From the NCBI GenBank assembly GCA_947459825.1, contig CANHFH010000001.1, positions 1-64,000 on the forward strand: a stretch of 64,000 nucleotides of DNA, in the 5' to 3' direction. Position 1 is the stretch's first letter; every line of letters begins with the position of its first letter. Below, in pieces: positions 1-8,729 of the stretch. The notes below the pieces were generated by a model. The model was not told the origin of the DNA and made no database searches. It saw only the letters and a program-made list of their open reading frames with translations. Origin of the DNA: Pseudomonadota bacterium (GTDB lineage Bacteria > Pseudomonadota > Gammaproteobacteria > Steroidobacterales > Steroidobacteraceae). The position numbers were made by a program, and so were the translations under genes.

Positions 1-2082
1 GCGGAGTGCGGGCTGGCGTGTCTGGCCATGGTCGCCGGCTTCCACGGCTACGAGACGGACCTCGCGACGCTCCGCCGCCAGTTCGCAATCTCGCTCAAGG
101 GTGCGACGCTCAAGAGCCTGATCGACACCGCGAGCCGCATGGGGATGGGCAGCCGCGCGCTGCGCTGCGAGGTCGAGGAACTCAAAGACCTGCGAGCGCC
201 CGCGATCCTGCACTGGGGCATGGCGCACTTCGTGGTGCTCAAGCGCATCGCCCGCGGCGGCATCGAGATCCACGACCCCGCGCTCGGCGCCCGGTTCGTG
301 AAAGCCGAGGAGGTCTCGCGCCATTTCACCGGTGTCGCACTCGAGGTGTCGCCCGCGACCGGCTTCCAGAAGAAGCGCGAGAAGAACCTCCTCAAGCTCT
401 CGACGCTCGCCAAATTGTCCCCTGAGACCGTCCGGGGGCTGATCCAAGCAGTGGTGCTCTCGCTCGTCATCGAGATCTGCGTGCTTGCCGCCCCGTTCTA
501 CATGCAGTTCGTGATCGACGAGGCGATCCTGAAGGGCGACGCCGGGTTCCTGACCGCCATCGCCGCAGGCTTCGCCATGGTGACGCTCTTCAGCGTCGCA
601 GCGACGGCGCTCCGCGGGCTCACGCTCCAGTTCGTGTCCTCGGCGCTGTCCTTCGATATGGAGGCCAAGGTCTTCCATCACATCTTGCGCCTGCCGCTCG
701 ACTGGTTCCACAAGCGGCAGGTGGGCGACATCCAGAGCCGCTTCCATTCCATCGAGAGCGTCAAGCAGTTCATCGCCAACGGTGCGGTGTCGGTGTTCAT
801 GGACGGGGTGCTCTCGATCTTCATCGTCGCGCTGATGTTCTACTACTCGCAGACCTTGGGCTGGGTCGCGGTCACGGCGGTCATCCTCTACGCCGCCATC
901 CGCCTCGGCATGATCGAGCTCTCGCGCCGGGTGGCCGGGGACTTCATCGTCAACGAGGCCAAGGAGTCGACCCGGTTCCTGGAGTCGCTGCGGGCGGTGC
1001 AGACCATCAAGGCGGGTGGGTCTGAGGCCGCCAGAGAAGGCCTGCAGCGCAATGCCATCGCTGCGACCTTGAACTCCGGCATCCGGGCGGGCAACGTCAA
1101 CATCGGCTTCGGGGCGCTGAACCAGGCCATCAACGGCCTGACCGATATCCTGATCGTGTTCCTGGGGGCCAAGGCCGTCATGAGCGCCGATCTCACGGTC
1201 GGCATGCTCACCGCGTTCATCGCCTACCAGCGGCAGTTCACCGGCCGCTGCGCGAACCTCGTCGAGAACTTCATCGCGTGGCGGCTGCTCGATGTGCACC
1301 TTGAGCGCCTCGCCGACATCGCGCTCGCCCCCAAGGACGAGGTCGCCCTCGTCGGCGGCCACGAGGCCGAGGTGCAGGGCGAGATCGTCCTGCACAACCT
1401 GACCTACCGCTATGCACCCTCCGAACCTGAAGTGCTGCGCGGGGTCACGCTGCAGATCGCGCCGGGGGAGTTCGTGGCGCTCTCGGGCACTTCGGGATGC
1501 GGTAAATCCACGCTCATCAAGATCGTCGCCGGGCTCTACAAGCCGAGCTACGGCAATGTCTACATCGACGGCCAGCCGCTCTCGCGCTGGAACGCGCAGA
1601 GCCTGCGCAGCCAGATCGCCCTCGTCGCCCAGGATGACAGTCTCCTGCAGGGCACGCTCGCCGAGAACATCTCGGGGTTCGACGAACAGATCGACATGGC
1701 GCGGGTGCGCGAGTGCGCCGCGCTCGCCCAGATCAAATCCGACATCGAACGCATGCCGATGGGCTACGAGAGCCTGGTCGGGGACATGGGTTCGACCCTC
1801 TCCGGTGGCCAGAAGCAGCGGGTGCTGCTCGCGCGGGCGCTCTATCGCCGGCCCCGGATCCTGATCCTCGACGAGGGCACCTCGCACCTCGACGTGGAGA
1901 CCGAGAAGGCGGTCAACGCCGCCCTCTCGAACCTCGCCATCACCCGTCTCGTCGTCGCCCACCGCCCGGAGACCCTCCGGGCGGCGGGGAGGGTCGTGTC
2001 CCTCGAAGGCGGCGTGGCGAGGGAGGTTCACTCATCAATCCAAGAGCAACAGGAGAGGAAAAATGCGAACGCTGAAGTCTGA
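1..2082 (+). CDS. C39-peptidase ABC exporter (bacteriocin/microcin type), 5' partial
   Basis: Inner-membrane exporter that trims double-glycine leaders and pumps the cargo out. The frame is open from base 1, so the first residues are outside the window; an internal ATG at 28 is not the true start because the catalytic cysteine lies before it. Visible residues: ECGLAC at 2-7 (Cys3 is the C39 nucleophile), His76 in MAHFVVL and Asp92 in HDPALG complete the triad. A membrane domain follows (about 150-430), then an ATPase domain with Walker A GTSGCGKST, signature LSGGQKQR and Walker B LILDEG followed by SHLD, as in colicin V/lactococcin exporters. The 3' end overlaps the next gene by 20 nt, which carries a matching leader. 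A membrane-fusion partner (HlyD/CvaA type) is expected but not seen; it may lie upstream. Confidence 0.93.
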   Translation, partial: AECGLACLAMVAGFHGYETDLATLRRQFAISLKGATLKSLIDTASRMGMGSRALRCEVEELKDLRAPAILHWGMAHFVVLKRIARGGIEIHDPALGARFVKAEEVSRHFTGVALEVSPATGFQKKREKNLLKLSTLAKLSPETVRGLIQAVVLSLVIEICVLAAPFYMQFVIDEAILKGDAGFLTAIAAGFAMVTLFSVAATALRGLTLQFVSSALSFDMEAKVFHHILRLPLDWFHKRQVGDIQSRFHSIESVKQFIANGAVSVFMDGVLSIFIVALMFYYSQTLGWVAVTAVILYAAIRLGMIELSRRVAGDFIVNEAKESTRFLESLRAVQTIKAGGSEAAREGLQRNAIAATLNSGIRAGNVNIGFGALNQAINGLTDILIVFLGAKAVMSADLTVGMLTAFIAYQRQFTGRCANLVENFIAWRLLDVHLERLADIALAPKDEVALVGGHEAEVQGEIVLHNLTYRYAPSEPEVLRGVTLQIAPGEFVALSGTSGCGKSTLIKIVAGLYKPSYGNVYIDGQPLSRWNAQSLRSQIALVAQDDSLLQGTLAENISGFDEQIDMARVRECAALAQIKSDIERMPMGYESLVGDMGSTLSGGQKQRVLLARALYRRPRILILDEGTSHLDVETEKAVNAALSNLAITRLVVAHRPETLRAAGRVVSLEGGVAREVHSSIQEQQERKNANAEV

Positions 2083-2779
2083 TGAATTGAAGGCGGTGTC
2101 CGGTGCGAGATATCGAGATGGTGGCGGCTTACGGTTCTTCGGCGAGTGGCGTTTCGGCGAACCGTCCGGCTCGAACTACTGGGACGGAATGGAAATGTGG
2201 GGTCCGGAGGGGGCGTTTACCGATATCAATGGGGGGGAGCCTCTAGATACAGACGACCCCAACAACTACCGCTCGCTTGATGTGAAGGGACCGGCCGATT
2301 TCGACAATGGAATGATCACCATGAAGATAGTGGAGCGGTCGGATGAGCTACAGAGCATGTGGATGTTCCGCGATATGCATGGCCTTCCACATAAAGAGGG
2401 CTTCTCGTTCGTGTATTTCGATCCTACTACCAAACAAATAAAGTCCACTGAAGTTAAGTACGCCGGTGATGATGAAACAATCCCGGTGAGCATGTATTTC
2501 GATGTTTTCAATTCCTTGCCCAAGGGCGCCAAAATTCTTGCGCAGATACACTCACATCCAACTGGCGTGAAGGGACTGTCAACTATTGACTACAATAACT
2601 ACAAGGACATGCTGAACGGGGGCGATTACCACAGTCGCGAGATGCCAAACGGGGTGACATTCGATCCGAACATGCTCTATTACATCCAGGCCAAGGTTGA
2701 TGGAAACCCCAAGGTATGGGATAAGCGCGTTATAAGCGATCCCAGCCACAAGGGTGGGCAGGTCTCACGGCCGCGGTAA
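2063..2779 (+). CDS. JAMM/MPN-like metallopeptidase with a microcin-type GA leader
   Basis: 238 residues. Residues 1-15 (MRTLKSDELKAVSGA) resemble class II microcin leaders: microcin V has MRTL..EL..VSGG, and microcins H47 and E492 end in GA. Cleavage after Ala15 by the C39 exporter encoded just upstream is therefore likely. The body holds a full JAMM signature, H163-x-H165-x7-S173-x2-D176, with Glu112 (in HKEGFSF) as the probable upstream catalytic acid. That layout is that of Zn2+ peptidases of the JAB/MPN fold; the DUF4329 group seen in toxin proteins is the closest relative I can suggest. Residues 16-100 are Gly/Asp/Trp-rich and unrecognised. A good Shine-Dalgarno AGGAG lies 7 nt before the ATG. 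Base composition is much more AT-rich than the chromosome around it. Export and peptidase activity are inferred; the target is unknown. Confidence 0.85.
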   Translation: MRTLKSDELKAVSGARYRDGGGLRFFGEWRFGEPSGSNYWDGMEMWGPEGAFTDINGGEPLDTDDPNNYRSLDVKGPADFDNGMITMKIVERSDELQSMWMFRDMHGLPHKEGFSFVYFDPTTKQIKSTEVKYAGDDETIPVSMYFDVFNSLPKGAKILAQIHSHPTGVKGLSTIDYNNYKDMLNGGDYHSREMPNGVTFDPNMLYYIQAKVDGNPKVWDKRVISDPSHKGGQVSRPR

Positions 2780-2814
2780 CAGGTCATTCGTCGTAAAGGC
2801 AGATAGGAGGAGAA

Positions 2815-3846
2815 ATGAGCTATCGGCCAGCGGCGTGCGGACTCTTAGTGCTGATTGCGGGTGAGATAACGCCGTTGCGTCTCCTCGCAGCGGAGTCGAG
2901 CGCAATCAAGCACGGGTCGGACAGCGCGGTGATTCGGCGAACCATCGGGCACGGCGACGAACTCGTGACCAGCCATGGTCCCTCTGCAGTCGGACTCATG
3001 ATTCCTTGTGACGGAGTTGTCGCCGGTGTCGATTGGCTACCTGGACTGGTCGACAAAACGATAAGTGCCTCTGTGCGATCTCGAGTCAAGCTCACCGTGG
3101 ATGGCAATGAGATCGTGACCCCGCCCGGAGTCGTTTCGACCGAAATCGTCGCCATCGACGATAAGGGCGTGACGCGTGGAGGCAGTTGTCATCTGATCGG
3201 GCCCGGAACCGACATGGAAGTCGGTCTCTGGGTCGATCTTCCCGTGACTTTGCGGGACGACACGAAGTTGCGATACGTCGTATGTGTAAGAGCCTCTCGA
3301 GACGGCGCTGTCCGATCCTTCAGTGAAGACTTGCACGATGGAGCGAATAAAACCGAATGTGCGGCTAAGCGTTGGTTGCCGAGACAGTCCGTGATCGCGC
3401 TCATTCAGGATGGCGATGCAGGTCCGAAGTCCGGGCTGTGGGCCATCAAGGAGCGCATTCAGTTTCTCAGACAGCGGGAACGGCCGGAGAATGTGCTCCA
3501 CACAATGAGTTTCGCATGGTCGGTACCGTTGCCCTATCGATGCGAGGGTGTGGATGGCGCGCAGTTGCAGATTATGAAAAACGATGCTCTGCCGATCTTT
3601 CCGGACGGGCTTCAAGTGCAGGCCAGATCCCCCAGCGGTCGGTATGCTGTTGAGTTGAAGGTCGATATGCAGGGTCGGCCACTCACGCTGCTTACAAGCG
3701 TCTATGGTGACATCCAAGCGGGGTTCGTTGTGCAGACGACATCAATTCCATCGCTTCGATTTAGTCCGTTGCCGACCTCTGGATTTGAGTGGCGCGGAGT
3801 CCGCGAGTACGCGCGTGTCGGCGATTGCCCTCCAATCGTGCGCTGA
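2815..3846 (+). CDS. exported protein of unknown function
   Basis: 343 residues; not recognised. The N-terminus (arginine at 4, hydrophobic stretch about 7-25, then LLAAES) looks like a Sec signal peptide cleaved near residue 26, so the product probably works in the periplasm or outside. The rest looks beta-rich, with about half a dozen cysteines that could form disulfides, and shows no catalytic motif I know. A strong Shine-Dalgarno (TAGGAGG, 4 nt before ATG) fixes the start. It sits 35 nt after the JAMM gene and 31 nt before the ATP-grasp gene in the same orientation, so it is probably part of the same operon. Possible roles are immunity or chaperone for the JAMM protein, or a second effector; nothing in the sequence decides. 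Confidence 0.75.
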   Translation: MSYRPAACGLLVLIAGEITPLRLLAAESSAIKHGSDSAVIRRTIGHGDELVTSHGPSAVGLMIPCDGVVAGVDWLPGLVDKTISASVRSRVKLTVDGNEIVTPPGVVSTEIVAIDDKGVTRGGSCHLIGPGTDMEVGLWVDLPVTLRDDTKLRYVVCVRASRDGAVRSFSEDLHDGANKTECAAKRWLPRQSVIALIQDGDAGPKSGLWAIKERIQFLRQRERPENVLHTMSFAWSVPLPYRCEGVDGAQLQIMKNDALPIFPDGLQVQARSPSGRYAVELKVDMQGRPLTLLTSVYGDIQAGFVVQTTSIPSLRFSPLPTSGFEWRGVREYARVGDCPPIVR

Positions 3847-3877
3847 TCGTGTCGGCCTGAGTGAAGTAGCGTCGTCC

Positions 3878-4720
3878 ATGTCGAAGAGGCGGTTGGTCGA
3901 GATCTGCTACGGCAAGCACGATGTCAACCTTTTGGCTCTGGCACAGGAGGTTTCGGCTGCTAGGGCTGATGTCAGGGTGACCCATCTGCGGGAGATCGGA
4001 AGCAGCGCGTACGTGATCGACCGTGGAGCCGTTCCAGCCGATTGCGCGATGGTCCTTCATCCCTCCGCGGGCGGCACGACGTGGCGTTCGGCGATGACCC
4101 ATATGACGACCGGTCGGCTTCTAAATCGCACTGCGTTGAGCTACCCGGATGTCGGTGACAAACTGTGGCAGCAGAAGCAAGTGGCGGCAGCCGAGTCGAG
4201 GCTAGCGATCGAGACTAGACGGATTGCGGAGGTGTCTGCTGCGGAGGTCGATTTTCCCGTTATCGTCAAACCGGCTCGGGGTACCTGCGGAGAGGGCGTT
4301 CGGATTGTAGTCGATTCCGCGGGGTTGGCGGACCAGCAGGGCGACCAATTGGTGGTGCAACCGTACGTCCGTAATCACGGTGACTGGCGTGTGGTCGTCA
4401 TCGGAGGGCGAGCGGTCAGCGCCATCAGGCGGCATGCTCGACCGGGAGTGGTCACCAACAACATCGCTACGGGTGGTTTCGCGTATGCGGAGCGGGATGG
4501 CGAGATATTGGGCAGGGTGTTCGGCGTCGCAGAGCAAGTGGCATCGATCCTGAAGTTCGACTATGTCGGGATCGATGTCATACAGGATCTTGACGACGGT
4601 TCGCTTCTTTTCCTTGAGGCGAACGAGTTTCCGACCTTCGAAACCAGTCAGATCCTCACTGGTGTGAACATCGCCTCGGTGCTCGTCGGGCATTTGCTTG
4701 ACGGTGATCTGTTCGAATAG
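3878..4720 (+). CDS. ATP-grasp ligase, RimK-like
   Basis: 280 residues from the ATG at 3878. The frame is open further upstream (to 3704), but that would overlap the preceding gene by 143 nt and adds no family sequence. ATP-grasp features: FPVIVKPARGTCGEGV (nucleotide-binding Lys and Gly-rich loop, about 126-141), the acidic patch VQPYV, DWRVVVIGGRAV, and the Mg2+-binding end LLFLEANEFPTF. The family joins a carboxylate to an amine or thiol through an acyl phosphate; RimK-like members add amino acids to proteins and graspetide ligases crosslink RiPP precursors. In this cassette it could modify the JAMM protein, make a small protective peptide, or act on a host protein. Last gene of the low-GC cassette; no clear Shine-Dalgarno. 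Confidence 0.8.
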   Translation: MSKRRLVEICYGKHDVNLLALAQEVSAARADVRVTHLREIGSSAYVIDRGAVPADCAMVLHPSAGGTTWRSAMTHMTTGRLLNRTALSYPDVGDKLWQQKQVAAAESRLAIETRRIAEVSAAEVDFPVIVKPARGTCGEGVRIVVDSAGLADQQGDQLVVQPYVRNHGDWRVVVIGGRAVSAIRRHARPGVVTNNIATGGFAYAERDGEILGRVFGVAEQVASILKFDYVGIDVIQDLDDGSLLFLEANEFPTFETSQILTGVNIASVLVGHLLDGDLFE

Positions 4721-4967
4721 ATCGGCGCCCCCAGATTCTGTGGTCTTGCCGAGCTGCAAAGAACGGTCGCCGAGAACATCAAACGGTCTCCGGACAAGTT
4801 CGTCTACTTGTCCCTGCCTCCGGAGTATGCAGAGTGTGCGGCGCTGCATGATTGTGCCCCGAAGGAGTTGGAAGAACGCCCTAGGTCTCGACCGCCTGGA
4901 CTGACATCGGTCCGTTTCCGAACTGCTCAAAACCAGAGTTCGGGGCCTCAGGGGCGGTTCCGTCGTC
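4721..4967. other. spacer with a possible coding remnant
   Basis: 247 bp between the convergent ATP-grasp and zapD genes. It keeps the low-GC character of the cassette. In the same frame as the ATP-grasp gene, directly after its TAG, the reading continues without a stop for more than 60 codons with protein-like content (for example FVYLSLPPEYAECAALHD around 4790-4850), the only internal ATG being at 4808. This could be a decayed C-terminal extension or the remnant of a further gene. No promoter or T-tailed terminator was seen. Confidence 0.25.
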
Positions 4968-5804
4968 TCAACCGCAGCAGATCATCTCGAAAGGGATGTC
5001 CTGCTGCGCCTGGCGCGGACGCTCCTCGGCGCCCTGCCACACGACGAAGCGCACGCTCGAGCGGTAGTGGCTGCCGCTGATCTCAGGATAGATGCCGAGC
5101 TCCGCTGGGACGACCACGCGCAGCAGCTGCACGGGGTTCTCGCGCTCGAAGGTGATGTGGAACACGCCCTGCACGGCGATCTCGCGGCGGGACTTCCCGC
5201 CCTGTCGCGTCAGCCACAGCAGTTCGGCGATGGCGTCGCAGAGCGGGCGCAGCATGGCGAGCCATTTGTTGAGCGCGCTCTCGCGCAGTTCGGGCGGTTG
5301 GCTCAACCAGAAATAGAAATCCGGCAGATCGAACTCGCAGCTGCCGCCGGGGATGGTGCTGCGATGGCGTACCGCTGCGAGGAACGCTGAGTCGCGCAGC
5401 GGCGCGAGATAGGCCGACCCCGCGCCCAGCAGGTCGTTGCGCAGCCGTTGCAGGTTGGCGACGAGACCCTGCACGCGGTCGGCGTCGACACCCGGTCGGC
5501 GCAGCCACTCGTTCATCACCAGCGATTGACGCTCGAGCTCCTTGAGGACATCGGCGCGGGCATCGGTGCGGGTGATGATGGAGAGGATGTCGAGTATGCT
5601 CGTCACCGCGGCCCGGCTGCCCCACTGGCTGCGCGAGTTGGCGTGGAACACGGCCTGGTTGTACAGGAAGTCGATGCGCAGGAAGGCGCGCATCCGCTCA
5701 TTGAGCGGCTGCTCGAACACGAGCGGCTCGCCTCCCGCCGCGGGCGCCGCGATGCTCGCGGGCGCGGCGAGGTCGTCCGCTGGTCCTGCGGTGTCCCCGT
5801 TCAT
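4968..5804 (-). CDS. zapD: cell division protein ZapD
   Basis: 278 residues, starting at the ATG at 5804, 4 nt after the coaE stop; a longer frame to 5882 would run into coaE. ZapD binds the C-terminal tail of FtsZ and bundles protofilaments in the Z-ring. Recognised by the family pattern FEQPLNERMRAFLRIDFL near residue 33, the helical middle, and the beta-rich end (LPDFYFWL, GVFHITFERENPVQLLRV, SVRFVVWQG). The order pilD-coaE-zapD is standard for gammaproteobacteria. The yacG zinc protein that often follows is missing here, where the foreign-looking cassette begins instead. Confidence 0.93.
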   Translation of the reverse strand: MNGDTAGPADDLAAPASIAAPAAGGEPLVFEQPLNERMRAFLRIDFLYNQAVFHANSRSQWGSRAAVTSILDILSIITRTDARADVLKELERQSLVMNEWLRRPGVDADRVQGLVANLQRLRNDLLGAGSAYLAPLRDSAFLAAVRHRSTIPGGSCEFDLPDFYFWLSQPPELRESALNKWLAMLRPLCDAIAELLWLTRQGGKSRREIAVQGVFHITFERENPVQLLRVVVPAELGIYPEISGSHYRSSVRFVVWQGAEERPRQAQQDIPFEMICCG

Positions 5805-5808
5805 CGGA

Positions 5809-6531
5809 CTATTCTGCGGCAGTCTTGGCGGCCGCCGCCAGTGCCGGTCCCGGACCGGCCGGGGCGGTCGTGGCCGCGGCAAGCGTCAGATACCGCTGGT
5901 GCAGGGTCCGTACCGCCTCCTCGAGGGCTTCAGGACCGCGGTCGTTGAGGATGACATCGTCGGCGAGGGCGAGGCGTTCGGCGCGGCTGGCTTGCGCGGC
6001 GAGCACCGCCCGGGCGCCGGCTTCGTCGACGCGGTCACGGGCCATGACCCGCGCGACCTGCATCTGCTCGGGGCAGTCGATGACGAGGATGCGGTCGAGG
6101 CCGCGGGGGCGCCCGGCGGGTGCGGCATCGCCCGCGGCTGCTGCCACGGCGGCCGCCTTGCGCACCCCCTCGGTCAGCAACGGGATCACATGCACTTGGT
6201 AGGGTCCGCCCGCCCGGGCCGAGTCGTCGGCCATCTTCTGTCGTATCAGCGGGTGGGTGATGGCCTCGAGATCGCGGCGCGCCGTGGGGTCGGCGAACAC
6301 GCGCTCGCGCAGCGCCCGGCGGTCGAGGCTGCCGTCCGGCAGCAGCAAGCCGTCGCCGAAGCGGGCCCGGATGGCGTCGAGCCCGGCGCTGCCGGGAGCG
6401 ACGACCTCACGCGCGATGACATCGCTGTCGATGACCGGCACGCCCAACTGCGCGAAGACCTCGGCGGCGCGCGACTTGCCGCTCGCGATGCCGCCGGTGA
6501 GGCCGACGCGGAACGGGGGCGGGGCGGTCAT
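5809..6531 (-). CDS. coaE: dephospho-CoA kinase
   Basis: 240 residues. Phosphorylates the 3'-hydroxyl of dephospho-CoA, the last step of coenzyme A synthesis, in the cytoplasm. P-loop GLTGGIASGKS at 10-20, followed by the typical CoaE sequence FAQLGVPVIDSDVIAREVV and THPLIRQKM. An Ala/Gly-rich stretch (about 125-140) and an alanine-rich C-terminal tail lengthen it compared with the usual 200-210 residues. Lies between pilD and zapD, with which it probably shares a transcript; a GAGG Shine-Dalgarno lies just before the ATG. Confidence 0.95.
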   Translation of the reverse strand: MTAPPPFRVGLTGGIASGKSRAAEVFAQLGVPVIDSDVIAREVVAPGSAGLDAIRARFGDGLLLPDGSLDRRALRERVFADPTARRDLEAITHPLIRQKMADDSARAGGPYQVHVIPLLTEGVRKAAAVAAAAGDAAPAGRPRGLDRILVIDCPEQMQVARVMARDRVDEAGARAVLAAQASRAERLALADDVILNDRGPEALEEAVRTLHQRYLTLAAATTAPAGPGPALAAAAKTAAE

Positions 6532-6561
6532 GACCTCGAGCCGGGGAAGGGCGGCAGCCGC

Positions 6562-7455
6562 TCAGCCGCCGAAGCCGCGCAGCGCGGCGGGCAGCAGCGC
6601 ATCGCCCCACATCAGGACGATCCAGCCGGCGACCGCGAGGAAGGGGCCGAAGGGGATGGGATGTTCGCGGCTGCGTCCGCGGCCGACGATCAGCGCGACG
6701 CCGACCGCCGCGCCCGTCACCGAGGCGATGAGCACGATGGGCAGCAGCGCCTGCCAGCCGAGCCAGGCGCCGAGCGCGGCCAACAATTTGAAATCGCCGT
6801 AGCCCATGCCTTCCTTGCCGGTGGCGAGACGGAACGCCTGGTGCACGGTCCAGAGCACGAGGTAGCCCGCGATGGCGCCGAGCACGGCGTCGGCGAGCGC
6901 GGGCGGCAGGTCGCCGGCACCGCCGATCCCCGCGCCGCCGTCCCCTGCTGGACCAAAGAATAGGCTCATCGCGAGCCCCGCCCACAGCAGCGGCAGCGTC
7001 AGCTGGTCGGGCAGGAACTGCGTGTCGAGGTCGATGAAGGCGAGCGCGACCAGCATGGCGATCAGCAGCAGCGCACCGGCGAGCGGCCAGCCGAAGCCGA
7101 ACTTGAGCGCGGCGAGCGCGAACAGCACGGCGGTGAGCGCCTCGACGATGGGATAGCGCGGCGATACCGCGACGCCGCAGGCGGCGCAGCGGCCACGCGT
7201 CAGCAGCCAGCCGACGATGGGGATGAGATGCAGCGTTTGTACCGGCGTCTTGCAGGCCGGGCAGTGCGAGCGCGGCACGAGCAGGTTGTAGGCGGGCTCG
7301 GCGACGGGCTCGCGGCCGGCGAGTTCCTCGCACTGCGCGCGCCACTCGCGCTCGAGCATGCGCGGCAGGCGGTGGATGACCACATTGAGGAAGCTGCCTA
7401 CCACGAGGCCGAGCAGCGCCGCGGCTGCGATCAGGACTGCAGGTTCGGTCGGCAT
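6562..7455 (-). CDS. pilD: type IV prepilin peptidase/methyltransferase
   Basis: 297 residues from the ATG at 7455 (Shine-Dalgarno GAGGG); the frame extends to 7509 but MPTEPAVL begins like the family. Inner-membrane aspartyl protease that cuts prepilin leaders and N-methylates the new N-terminus. Zinc-binding pairs CPAC (65-68) and CAAC (90-93) mark the methyltransferase part; the two catalytic aspartates are Asp142/144 in IDLD and Asp221 in GYGD. Multiple membrane helices. A Gly/Ala-rich insert (about 169-190) separates helices before GYGD. The usual upstream partners pilB and pilC are absent from this window; sucC lies divergently upstream instead. Confidence 0.95.
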   Translation of the reverse strand: MPTEPAVLIAAAALLGLVVGSFLNVVIHRLPRMLEREWRAQCEELAGREPVAEPAYNLLVPRSHCPACKTPVQTLHLIPIVGWLLTRGRCAACGVAVSPRYPIVEALTAVLFALAALKFGFGWPLAGALLLIAMLVALAFIDLDTQFLPDQLTLPLLWAGLAMSLFFGPAGDGGAGIGGAGDLPPALADAVLGAIAGYLVLWTVHQAFRLATGKEGMGYGDFKLLAALGAWLGWQALLPIVLIASVTGAAVGVALIVGRGRSREHPIPFGPFLAVAGWIVLMWGDALLPAALRGFGG

Positions 7456-7520
7456 GGTTCCCTCGGACCGCGGTTTCCGCGACAATGGAGAGTGTAGTCC
7501 ACAGACCACGGGCGCTCCGA

Positions 7521-8681
7521 ATGAATCTGCACGAGTATCAAGCGAAAGAAGTCTTCTCCGCCTACGGCATCCCGGTCCCGACCGGCCGTGTCGCGGCCAC
7601 CCCGGACGAGGCGGTCGCCGCCGCCGAGGCTTTGGGCGGCAGCATCTGGGTGGTGAAGGCCCAGGTCCACGCGGGCGGTCGCGGCAAGGCGGGCGGCGTC
7701 AAGCTCGCCCGCGACAAGGACGCGGTGCGCGCCGCCGCTGCGGCGATGCTCGGCACGCGCCTCGCCACCAAGCAGACCGGTCCCGAGGGTCTGCCGGTCG
7801 AGAAGGTCTATGTGGAATCCGGCTCGGCCATCGACCGCGAGATCTACCTGTCGCTGACGCTCAACCGCGAGAAGGGTCGCATCGCCATGGTCGGCTCGGC
7901 CGCCGGCGGCATGGACATCGAGGAGGTCGCCGAGCACTCGCCCGAGAAGATCACCAAGGTGGACATCCACCCGGCCGCGGGCCTGCAGCCCTACCAGTGC
8001 CGCCGCATGGCCTTCGCGCTCGGCTTCAAGGGCGCACAGATCGCCGAGTTCCAGAAGATCGCGATGTCGCTCTACGACCTCGTGGTGCAGAAGGACGCCG
8101 GCCTCGTCGAGGTCAACCCGCTCATCGTCACCAAGGACGGCAAGCTGGTCGCCCTCGACGCCAAGATCAACATCGACGCCAACGCGGTGTTCCGCCAGCC
8201 CGAGCTCGCCAAGATGCGCGACACCTCGCAGGAGGACCCGATGGAGCTCAAGGCGAGCGAGCACGACCTCAACTATGTCTCGCTCGACGGCGACATCGCC
8301 TGCATGGTCAACGGCGCGGGGCTCGCGATGGCGACCATGGATCTCATCAAGCTGCACGGCGGCACCCCGGCGAACTTCCTCGATGTGGGCGGCGGTGCGA
8401 CCGCCGAGCGCGTCACGGCGGCGTTCAACCTCATCCTCTCGAACCCCAAGGTGCGGGCGATCCTCGTCAACATCTTCGGCGGCATCGTGCGCTGCGACCT
8501 GATCGCCGAGGGCGTCATCACCGCGGTGAAGAACGTCGGCGTCAAGGTGCCGGTGGTGGTGCGCCTCGAGGGCACCAACGCCGAGAAGGCGCGCGAGATG
8601 CTGGCGGCGAGCGGCCTCAAGGTCACCGCCGCGGCCGACCTCACCGATGCTGCGCAGAAGGCCGTCGCCGCCGCGCGCTGA
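7521..8681 (+). CDS. sucC: succinyl-CoA synthetase beta subunit (ADP-forming)
   Basis: 386 residues from the ATG at 7521 ([12 protein letters not shown], the invariant family start); the frame begins 36 nt earlier but without family sequence. Together with SucD it converts succinyl-CoA, ADP and phosphate to succinate, CoA and ATP in the TCA cycle. ATP-grasp domain: [20 protein letters not shown] near 50, [19 protein letters not shown] near 198-215. The C-terminal CoA-ligase domain shows [10 protein letters not shown]. The length fits the family (388). sucD follows after 48 nt. Confidence 0.97.
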   Translation: MNLHEYQAKEVFSAYGIPVPTGRVAATPDEAVAAAEALGGSIWVVKAQVHAGGRGKAGGVKLARDKDAVRAAAAAMLGTRLATKQTGPEGLPVEKVYVESGSAIDREIYLSLTLNREKGRIAMVGSAAGGMDIEEVAEHSPEKITKVDIHPAAGLQPYQCRRMAFALGFKGAQIAEFQKIAMSLYDLVVQKDAGLVEVNPLIVTKDGKLVALDAKINIDANAVFRQPELAKMRDTSQEDPMELKASEHDLNYVSLDGDIACMVNGAGLAMATMDLIKLHGGTPANFLDVGGGATAERVTAAFNLILSNPKVRAILVNIFGGIVRCDLIAEGVITAVKNVGVKVPVVVRLEGTNAEKAREMLAASGLKVTAAADLTDAAQKAVAAAR

Positions 8682-8729
8682 GCGCCGCGACCCGCGCCCC
8701 ACGACACACAAAGAACAACGGATCCGAAC

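Noticed and set aside
3704-3877. Longer N-terminus of the ATP-grasp protein
   Set aside because: It would overlap the exported protein gene by 143 nt and shows no family sequence.
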